Assembly: GCA_049999765.1 (NCBI GenBank) | Contig: JBNGIQ010009531.1 | Span: 50,643 to 114,642, forward strand | DNA length: 64,000 bases | Source of the DNA: Phaeoceros laevis | Taxonomy: Eukaryota > Anthocerotophyta > Anthocerotopsida > Notothyladales | Direction of reading: 5' to 3' | Part shown: positions 34,601-43,836 of the stretch, piece after piece | How positions within the stretch are numbered: position 1 is the first letter of the stretch | How the letters are laid out: each line of letters starts with the position of its first letter | Made by a program: the position numbers and the translations under genes | The notes under the pieces: model-generated | Told to the model about the DNA's origin: nothing | What the model saw: only the letters and a program-made list of their open reading frames with translations | The model's database searches: none

Positions 34601-34886
34601 GCAAGCAGGCAAGCGAGATGGGGCCAAGGAGCAAAGCCACGTCAATTTCGGGCCACCAAACCCTGCGACTAAGAGGATTTAAGAACAGGGAAAGCGCGCG
34701 AAAGGAGCTGCTTGCTGCAACGAGTGGTCCGATGCTTCGAGAGCTCCAGTAAGTTGCCTCTTCAAGTTCGCAATCTGTGGCCTTCCCTTGCTCTTACAGG
34801 GCCAGGCGGCATGTGCACCTTAGACATTACCTGAGCACGCCGCCGGCACCTGCGAACCTGGTCGCCTAGGCTTCCGGCGCTGTGAG

Positions 34887-37490
34887 ATGTTGCGGCTGAA
34901 CTCAGGATGTCGGGACTTTTTCTCCTCAGGCTTGTTGTACCGAACAATGAAATGTGGTCTATCTAGTAGCATTCTGCTTATCTTATTTGTGGGGCTGATT
35001 GTCTGCCCTGTAGCTCAAGGGAATGCTGGTATAGGCATCGATAGGCAGCTGGGAGAAGCCGGCTTTTTGCAGAGGAAGCTAGCAGTCCTCTTAGAGGGTC
35101 CTGACAGTCAGCGCCGGTTGCTCACGAGTCTGACTCGGTACCCTAAGCTCCGACAGGTGGATGCAACAGAGGACTCCTACACGCTTACACCTGAGGGGTA
35201 CCTCCAACACCCAGCTTCATCTCGCCGCCTGCTGCGATTTTCACCTACCAGCGCCATCGAGGAGGGACTATCTTTGAGAAGACACCTCCTTGGGATCCTT
35301 GTGCGGAATGCAGTCAGCAACCCAGTTCCTGACAATGCAACCTCTGCAGGTTTAGTAGTGCGTTGTGTTACCCATGCTACGGTGCTGCTGAAGGTTGTTT
35401 GAAGGGGCTAGTGTTGTAACAATCAACCTGTTCCCCGTGCAGCTCGAACAGGCGGTGGTAGTTCTATGAGCACAGGGGTTCTAGTAACTGTTATCCTGAT
35501 ACCAGCAATCGTTGGGGTCATCATGGTGACGACTGCACTAGCATGGATGTGTCGTCGGACTGATACTCTAGATCAGTTGAAGGGCGACAGACATGAAGGG
35601 CACGAGTCTACTCCTGGTGCTGGGGGTAAATTGAATTCTAGTTGTTTGGTGCTTGTCTTTGCAGGATATTTGCTGACAACACATTCACACACCTGACTGC
35701 CTTATTTGCAGGTGTTAACAGAGCGTTGTCTTTTGGACCCTGGTTAAAAGGCCTGAATGGGACGTCAATATCTAGGAAGGCTGCTGCCACAGTTACCTCA
35801 GCGATTGAGCTGGAGTACTCTTTGCTGCAAGTGGCAACAAATGATTTTAGTGTCGAAAACCTTGTGGGTGAAGGGGGCTTTGGTTGTGTCTACAAAGCCC
35901 AGCTGGATGATAAAACATTTGCAGCTGTAAAGTCACTAGATGGGGAGAGCAAGCAAGGCGAGAAGGAGTTTCAGGTGAGTAGGGTGCACCTTGAAAACCT
36001 CTCCTGAACAGACTCAGTTTACATGACTTGCTGGCAGGGTGCAAGAAGCCAAACTCCCCTACTGGACAAGGAATATACTGAAATTCTACTGTTCGTTTTT
36101 GCAGTCAGAGGTTGACCTGATGAGCAAAGTGCGTCATCCCAACCTTGTGTCTCTGCTGGGTTTCTGCAGCAATGGCGATAATCGTCTGCTTGTGTACGAA
36201 TTTATGCAGAATGGGTCATTGCAAGATCAGCTCCATGGTAAGGATAAGCCTGTTTGTGCATTTGTGTGGAGTACGGTTGCCTTTGACAACAGCTTGCTAG
36301 CACTATTTGCCATGTATGTCTTGCCTCCCCAAGTTCTGGCTGCTTAGGACTATTTGACCTGTTTGCAGGTCCTTCTCATGGTTCAGCGCTAAGTTGGCAC
36401 ATGCGCATCAAGATTGCACTTGAAGCTGCAAGGTATCATCATAATCTTCTGCAAATTCAGTTTCATGGGATTGTTCTATAGAAATGATTCTTGAACATAG
36501 GCTTGCCAAATCTTCTAACAAATGCATTGACTTTTCAGGGGGCTAGAGCACCTGCATGAGCATTGCAACCCTCCCGTTATACACAGAGACTTTAAGTCCT
36601 CAAATATCCTCCTAGATGCGAACATGACCGCTAAGGTACATATTCTGGCCTGTGTGCATTGCTTGCTAGTGCATCAATTTCTGCTAACGTTCTCAGGTTC
36701 CGTTATGTATTTGCAGGTCTCAGATTTTGGACTTGCCTTGCCAATGCCATCTGGTGTCAAAAAAGACACAACTTTGCAGCTCCAAGGCACGTTTGGATAT
36801 GTGGCTCCTGAATACTTTCTAACGGGTATGAGTCTCATCTCTCATCCCCCGTTCGCCCCATCTGCTAAGCTGCAGAAAACCATGTATTATTACTTTCTGC
36901 TGATTGGTGATCTGCTTGTTTCTTTCTTCAGGGACCTTGACAGAGAAAAGTGATGTTTATGGATTTGGTGTGGTCCTTTTGGAACTTTTGACTGGGAGGA
37001 CACCTGTGGACACGTCCAAGCCCACTGGCTGCGAATCTCTTGTCACATGGGTAAGGCCGTTTGCTGCTTTTAGTACTAGGCTACCCAAGTGCATCGATGT
37101 AAAACTTACTGATCGTTCTGAACTTGCAGGCAACTCCTCAATTAACTGTCCGATCCAAATTGCCGCACATCTTAGATCCTGTCCTCCAAGACTCCATGAA
37201 TATCAAGCATCTGTACCAGGTTAGGCATTTGGGGAATGGATTGCTTGGCTCTGTGATATTATGGTTCTTCTCACTTTGTGCCCTGTTTGCAGGTGGCAGC
37301 AGTGGCCGCCTTATGCGTCCAGACTGAGCCCAGTTACAGGCCTTTGATTGCGGATGTTGTTCACTCCCTGGTACCTTTAGTACCGGTGGAGTTTGGGGGC
37401 GCATTGAGAACACAAGACTCCAGCTCTGACGCCAAGAATTTGTCTGCTGTTCCGTCATTTGCATATGGATCTGCCACAGCCGTGCAATAG
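34887..37490 (+). CDS. Receptor-like kinase (At1g80640/At2g25220-type)
   Basis: Ten exons: 34887-35349, 35443-35625, 35712-35974, 36105-36237, 36369-36432, 36539-36635, 36717-36825, 36932-37050, 37130-37219 and 37293-37490. The product is 572 aa, or 552 if the second ATG (34947) is used, which puts the signal peptide ([16 protein letters not shown]) nearer the N terminus. A short ectodomain with dibasic RR motifs and one membrane helix ([17 protein letters not shown]) precede the kinase: [11 protein letters not shown] loop, VAxK lysine as AAVKS, catalytic [12 protein letters not shown] as SDFGL, and APE. HRDF replaces the more common HRDL. The ending [19 protein letters not shown] is characteristic of this RLCK/RLK clade. 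The ligand is unknown. Confidence 0.88.
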
Positions 37491-38345
37491 ATGGTTCGTC
37501 ATCTGTATGTATCGGCTGTGTGCAGCTTTATATTTGAAGGTGTGGAAATCTGAAGCTCAAAATGAGACAGTAGCACTGTGTTTGCGATAGGAGTAGCTAG
37601 CATATAGTGTTAGATGTTGCATCCATTTTAGCCATAATTTATGCTAGCAGTGCATTTGCGGTAACCGGGTAGCAAATATATGGGCACAGAGCTATGAGGT
37701 TAATTATGGCAACTTAAGTTATGAAAGTTGTCAGAAACCGTGGTAGGTGATCAGCTCTGGCTCTCCTTACATACTGTCAGTGCGTTCTGATTTTGGAGCA
37801 CTTGAAGACGAGACGCTCGTCCGTATATTCGAACAGGACCAAACATGTCGAGACCAGGAAAGTGCTAAAGCCCTCCTGCCTGGTAACCCTGGTTCATGCG
37901 GAGAAAAGCCTGGAGTGCTTCTACACTGTCCCGGCTTCACCAAGAGAGCAGCGAGCTGGAGTTTTGAGGGCTGCAGCTGCTGCCACCTGAAGGAGTTGCT
38001 CAGCCTCCTGGAACCTGGACAGATTTTCCCTGTGAACCAGTGGGCTTCAGTGTCCTTTTCCAAATTCCAATGTCGAGCTATATTGTGTCAAACCGTGGTT
38101 AAACAACCACAGTAGCCGAACCCTCGAACACCATAGCCAGTGTCGCTGACCAAATCCTTTGCTGAATTTCGCAATTGAATTGTTGTGTGAAATTAAAAGG
38201 TACATTGGCTCTTGGTTCAATTCCTTGTGGTGCACGTGTCCGACAGCGTGAACAGCAAGCGAACATTGTTACAAGCGGACTGGAGAAGCTACTGCCGACG
38301 CAGAGTTTTTGGATTGTACATTTGAGGCTTGCACATTCGGGTGAC
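37491..38345. other. Intergenic / 5' region of the RtcB gene
   Basis: No gene is recognised. The RtcB-gene frame is open upstream from 38175, but the first in-frame ATG is 38346. A 122-aa frame at 37747-38115 lacks an ATG start and family features. Confidence 0.45.
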
Positions 38346-40299
38346 ATGGAGCATTGGCAAGAGGAAGGGAGCTTTGCTCAGAAAATGGTGCTCCAGCTTG
38401 TCAGGAACGTGAAGCGAACTGATTCTAAAACCTTGATTGTAGGAGGAACAGCAACGTCTCTTTTGAAGGATGTGCAACAAGCTGCTGCGAACAAGTTCCG
38501 CATCCCTCCTAGGCAACTCAGGCTCTTTACTAGCTCAGGGTCGGAACTCCTTGGTAGTGATGCTGTTGGCGCCGACGCCCAGATCAGATTGGGAGGCACC
38601 TTGATTGCATCGGCAGGAGAGGCTTGTGTGCTTGATAAGATCTCAGAAGGTATTGATGGCTGATGCTGGGGAGTCTTACGTCGTCGGGCTCAAGTCGAGC
38701 TAGTCAGGAAAGTAGTTGACATGAACTGTGTGGCTGAGCAGGACAAGGAAGTTCAGCAAAGCCTGCGTGTGATATCAAAGTGGTGGCCCAAGAGAGCCTT
38801 GTTGAAGCGGAGGCACTGAAGCAACTTAAGTCCACTGCTGAACTCCCTGGGGTGGTGTTGGCAGTTGGCCTTCCGGACTTACATGTTGGCTCGTCTTGCC
38901 CTGTTGGAGCTGCAATTGCAACGGCGGGCATCATCTACCCAGGCCTGGTTGGTTCTGACATCGGCTGTGGTGTCATGCTTGCAAGAACATCGCTGGCAGC
39001 TTCTGCAGCTTTTAAACATCGTACTATTGATCGATGGGCAGGTAGCTTGCAACTTGAGGGCCCATGGAACCAAGACACTAGGGGTATGATACTGCTTTTA
39101 GTCCTCGAGTGCGCTGTCAGGTGCTTTTCCTTCACGTTCAACTGACCTTGGGTTCACATGTATGCAGAATCGTTAGCTGAAGCTGGGGTGGATCCAACTG
39201 GCTATGATGCACAGTTGGGGACGGTTGGCAGGGGCAACCACTTCGCAGAGCTTCAGGTAACAGGGTTGTCTGTTTAAATTTTTCTTGTTGCACCATCACT
39301 GCAGTTTGACGCTTGAGTTCTGCAACAATTCAGGTAGTGGAGAGAGTGGAAGATGCAGCCATTGCTGCTGACTTAGGCCTTGACTCCTCTAGCATATACA
39401 TTTGCGTACATTCTGGTTCTCGAGGACTTGGCGAGAGTATCCACCGTGCACACACAGCTCGAGTAGGAGGCCAGGGCCTAGCTTTGGTTTGTCACTGAAC
39501 CATGTCAAGCTTTGATATCTTCTGAGTTTATTGTGTAAGCTGCTGCACAGTCATTGATCGTGGATCGTGAAGAATGAATTTGCAGGGAACATCAGAGGCA
39601 GAGGATTACATGAAAGCCCACGATCAAGCATGTAAATGGGCGATTGTAAACCGAAAGCTCATAGCCGCTAGACTCTTGGAGCAACTACAAGCAAGTTCTG
39701 TCTCCACGATTCTGGACGTCACACATAACAGCGTTGTGCAAATCAATGCCGATTCCTTGCAAGTGAGTGAATAGAGCTGTTGCCCAGGTCTGGCTGTTTG
39801 TCTGCCGACATCCTCACTCAGTCTCAAGTTTCTGATGCTGGCCGCTTCAATTGCACAGGATGGGCAACAATGTGTGAGGGATGACGATGATAGTATGAGT
39901 GCATGGCTCCATCGGAAAGGAGCAGCTCCAACGGATCAAGGGCCTGTGCTAATTCCTGGGTCACGAGGGGCTTTTAGCTACCTTGTTAAACCGACCAAGC
40001 AAGTGCTGGCCGCATCTGGCTGGTCTCTTGCCCATGGAGCTGGGAGGAGGTTGGCTCGATCATCAGCAAGGCTGGGTGGCAAGACCAGACATCCCAAAGC
40101 CAGCGATCTAACAACAACAGCCCTAGGATCTCAGGTGGTATGCGACAGCAAGGATCTTCTGTACGAGGAAAGACCAGAAGCATATAAGGACGTCTCTTTC
40201 GTTGTTGCAGACCTGGTCTCCGCACACCTTTGTACTGTCGTCGCTCTCCTTCGCCCAGTTCTAACCTACAAAATGAGGGCAACAACGGGCGATGATTGA
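38346..40299 (+). CDS. RtcB-family RNA ligase with extra N-terminal domain
   Basis: Six exons (38346-38649, 38757-39083, 39168-39256, 39334-39486, 39586-39762, 39859-40299), phases consistent, give 496 aa. The RtcB core has every catalytic landmark I know: VGSDIGCGV (Asp and Cys metal ligands), GRGNHFAEL (Asn-His), HSGSRGLG (His), THNSV (His) and HGAGR (the His that is guanylylated). The ending VVALLRPVLTYK is also typical. RtcB joins 2',3'-cyclic phosphate RNA ends to 5'-OH ends using GTP and Mn2+. The short core resembles the bacterial PrfH-coupled subtype. About 100 residues before it (RIPPRQLRLFTSSGSEL...) look like a beta-grasp/ubiquitin-like fold; that part is inference. The start could also be ATG 38385. 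Confidence 0.85.
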
Positions 40300-40403
40300 A
40301 CTCTATTCCTTCGCAACAGAGCTACCCTCCCCTTAGCGGAAGTCCCGCATCTGGTCAAGTCCTACATTTAGAGGACTGGCCTGCCTCATCAGGTCTGCAC
40401 GTA

Positions 40404-40859
40404 CTAGTCTAGTCGGTGGTTGTAGGTGTCGTGCACTTGTCCCGTTGCATGCACCGTCCCACTGTCCAACACATCAGCGTGCAGCTGCCTGCCAGATTCC
40501 AGATCTTTCGCTCTTGCACTAGCTTGGAGGACAGCGACAACCATGTGACAATTGGGCTCCAAACTTGATCCACGCATCTTATGGTACAGTTGTATGGCCT
40601 CACTAGGTTTCCCCTGTTCACCGTTTGCACATATAATGGAGTACCACATGAAGAGTGATGGTGTGGGCACCCTTTTGAAAACCTGCATCGCCTCCTGTAA
40701 CCTGCCTCGACATGCATACATGCGCAAGAGATGGTTTCCCAAAAATGCATCGGATCCGTACCCAAGCTTGACAATGAGATCATCAAGTCGACGCCCCAAC
40801 ACCAGATTTTTCTCAGCCCCACATCTCCGGATGACTCTGTACAGGAGGGAAGTGGACAC
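40404..40859 (-). pseudogene. PPR gene fragment (copy B)
   Basis: An open frame of about 151 codons carrying two to three PPR repeats (GNHLLRMYACRGRLQEAMQ, then FMWYSIICANGEQGKPSEAI) and the beginning of another. It has no ATG at the 5' end (it starts at a GTG) and stops before any E or DYW region. Close nucleotide match to copy A at 19320-19880, and related to residues about 190-330 of the intact PPR gene. It is probably a truncated duplicate. It lies between the RtcB gene and the UEV exons, antisense to both. Confidence 0.75.
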
Positions 40860-41050
40860 ATGGCATTGTGTCTACGCAAAGTCACTCAAAGCGTCAACTG
40901 CTCGACTAAGCTGTCCATTCTCACAAAGTTGTTCGATTGCAGCCTGAGCAGTTCCGTACCCTGGGCACTCTGGCACCGTCTGAGCGGCAGCATTATGATG
41001 CAACACTGAGTTGTATGTAGGCTGAGCAGACTGACCAACCCGCTTGTCAG

Positions 41051-41797
41051 TTACGGGATCGATGACGGGGATGATGTGTTCATGCGATCATGGACTGGGA
41101 CGATAATTGGTCCCAACACTGTGAGTGCCTGCCCTTTGATTGCATTTTGAAAGTGATCTTCGAATCTCGTATTGCATTGCATTCCTTAGAACTGGGGTTT
41201 GAGGGGAACTTCGTGGTTGCAAGGTCTGGTCGGCAAAATGCCTCTGGCCTAATCGTGTTTGTTTCTTGATGTTCAGTCGGTCCACGAAGGGCGAATCTAT
41301 ACAGTGAAATTGTTTTGTGACAAGGATTACCCTGATAGGCCTCCCACTGTCAGATTCCACTCTCGGATCAAAATGACCTGTGTAAATCAAGAAAATGGCG
41401 TGGTAAGGTTCAGGAAGTACACTGGGGTTTGTGCTCTACTGGAAATCTAGTACTTTCTTGCTGGTTATTTCCTTTCTGGTCGTCGACAAGAACTTAGACT
41501 GCAAATATCTAATCTTGAGCATGGGTGTGTACCTCAGCTTCATATGGTTAAACTCTTCTGATATGGTTCAGTTGCTATGCTTGCAACTTCAGGCCATGCT
41601 GTAATGAGCTTCTGGTTGGGTTTCAGGTTGACCCTAGGCATTTTTCAATGCTGGCCCAATGGCGACGAGAGTACACGATGGAGAACATCCTCACCGAGCT
41701 CAAACGTGAAATGGCTGCAACCCCTAACAGGAAATTGCAGCAGCCACCTGGGGAGCTGTTTTTAGTAGATTGCAGATTCCAGAGAGAAATGTCTTGA
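41051..41797 (+). CDS. Ubiquitin-conjugating enzyme variant (UEV1/MMS2-like), 5' exon not found
   Basis: Three exons (41051-41120, 41277-41402, 41627-41797) encode [44 protein letters not shown] and the C-terminal part [18 protein letters not shown]. These match UEV1/MMS2, the catalytically inactive E2 partner of Ubc13 that builds Lys63-linked ubiquitin chains. The active-site Cys of true E2s is absent, as expected. The first visible exon begins in phase 2 after an acceptor (GTCAG), so a preceding exon with the start codon and the family's PRNFRLLEELE stretch is required. I cannot find it between here and the RtcB stop. A C-terminal extension ([12 protein letters not shown]) follows the usual end. 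Confidence 0.8.
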
Positions 41798-42849
41798 GAC
41801 GTGGGGAAAGAAACACGTGGTGTTAAACTCAGGGAATGAGACCTGCTGACGTGACTCCAACTGCATACAAGAAAGATTATTTGTTTGAATGCTGGTCATG
41901 CACGCTTTGTAAGGAGTTGAGAGGCTCTGCAGGGTAGGAGGTCTGTACCGCTCTCGTGAAATGCTGCTTTTCTAGGTGTTTTGTGCAGCAAAGCTATGCC
42001 TGCCTGCTATCGTGAGTCTCTGTGTAACCAGGGATGCTACCAGCTGCAGGTTGTGTTCACCGTATTGTTTTGAGATGGCATTTTCTTGACTCTACTGTAC
42101 AATGTCGGAATTAGGAGTCTTATACCCCATCCTGTGGGAACTAGGACCTTCAAGTGTTTTCATAATTGGCTCAAGGGCCTGCTATACTGATTAGTTGATC
42201 CACTTTTCACAAGGATCTGAGTTTCCTGTTCTTGGTAACAGAGAGTGGCCATCCGCGTATTGGTAATTTGGTATGTGCCTGTAGCAGGGAGCCTCCAATG
42301 CTATGCAACGGTGCATCCAGAGACCGTTTTGTTCGAGCGTTTGACCTGACGTCACAGTTTTTTGCGGTCAGCTTTCGTCCGCAAGATTTAAGTTAGACTT
42401 CCGTCTATAGAACAAACAAATTTTGACTCGCTTGCTCAAATTCACCGTCCCTGCTGATCAATACTGCCAACCTTTCCCACTTTTTCCCGTATCGGTATAG
42501 CGCGGCTCCTTGCTACTACTACTACCCATGCTTACTTTTCCTCCTGATTACTATCTCTCCAGACCTCACACCTCGTCCTTCACGGAGACAGCGTATCCTT
42601 ACAATGGACTTTGTTGTCCTTTTCCCACGACCTGCGCAGTCTTTACATCCTTCCTCCATTTATGCTATACAACCTCCTTGCATTAGAACTGCCTTACCGC
42701 AGCCAGCATAGATCTCGCTGCCCAGTCCCCGAGACCTCCAGCACAAAGTGGATACACTGGCAGTCTGGCACTCAGTTCTATCCTATCCTGTTATAGAAGC
42801 TACCTTGGTAACCGGTAACTAGTCCCCGTCAAAGACAAGCATTCTGACT
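41798..42849. other. Intergenic, nothing recognised
   Basis: Probable UEV 3' UTR followed by non-coding DNA. A small stem, TTGCGG...CCGCAA, occurs near 42361-42385. No gene is visible. Confidence 0.45.
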
Positions 42850-43635
42850 TGTTTGCGAAGTGTTCAAGTCTTCTTGCCTGAGAAACCTCAAACTTTGCCC
42901 AATGACCGGGTATCAAAGGCTGTCTGTGGCCTTCCAACCACTTGCAGCAACCTGCTTGCCCAGATGGCGCAAAGGCTTTTAAAATATACCGTGTACAGTC
43001 AGTCCGGATCCCCTTGTTGGATTTTACGGCTGCTAAAACAAGGAAAGCATGTTCATAAATACCCACCACCATCAGCACCTTCACCTCGTCGCTCACGGTG
43101 AGGTGGGAGATGTCCTCGATGTCAGAGTCTTCCAGCAGCAGGTCCTCAGGATACTCTTCGTCTTCCTTGGATCTGATGCCATTTTCCTTGTCATACAGCT
43201 TCCATGCATGCAGCTATCAGAGTTGGAGGGAGATCCACTGTCAGACGGCTTTCTGGTCCAGGTCCTCCATCATACGTGCTCTTGAACTCGTGCCATTGCT
43301 CGAGGATCTGGACCAGGACTGTACCACACAGTGACATGGTCTTGGCAGAATGGGAACCTGTCGTTCAGCAGGTTGAGAGCTAGGCTGATCCAAAAGGTTC
43401 CTCTGCAATCTCCAGATGACTACCAGGCTCAGACCAGCATGCCAGGGCAGCTGCTCTGGCTCCAAGACGATGGCAATAGGGTGAGGACTGGGTGTGACAG
43501 CGGGGGGAGTACGATGTCCCTAGGCCTGCACCAGCCCTGCCCTTTCGGAACATACAACCATTTGAGCTTGGCAGCGTCGTCCCACAGGGCTGGCACCGTC
43601 AGACATAACTTCACCTACAAGCAGGACATCCAAGC
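42850..43635 (-). pseudogene. HSPA12-like Hsp70-family fragment, frame-disrupted
   Basis: On the minus strand, KLCLTVPALWDDAAK (43614-43570) resembles the Hsp70/HSPA12 VTVPAxW...AK motif. In another frame follow AGLVQA, a TAG stop and PIAIVLEPE, matching the HSPA12 order (AxxAGL... then ALEPEAA). Further on come WHEFKSTYDGG (about 43300) and an acidic segment, EDEEYPEDLLLEDSD, ending VKVLMVVG (about 43065), in the place of the family's phosphate-binding VGGF segment. The pieces lie in different frames. I infer a decayed C-terminal half of an HSPA12-like chaperone; some breaks could be unrecognised introns. No N-terminal half is visible. Confidence 0.5.
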
Positions 43636-43836
43636 TCAGCCTGGATTAAATAGGGACATAGGACCACAGGAGATCATTTTATCTGAAACCAAGACAAAAA
43701 GTATAAGCAGGATGTGGTGAGGTGGTCAGAGTAAATGCGTCATTTCAATGTGTGGTCAGGTGATTGGGAATAAAATGCTTCATTTTTTCTGATCCTGGTA
43801 GTTGCTTGGAAGCCCGCTTGCAACCAGCTTCTCGGA

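Noticed and set aside
38200-38250. Possible tRNA remnant (TTGGTTCAATTCC)
   Set aside because: No pairing acceptor or anticodon arms nearby.
42330-42420. Short MITE with TTGTTC ends and an inner TTGCGG/CCGCAA stem
   Set aside because: End matches are only about 6 bp and there is no target duplication, so chance cannot be excluded.
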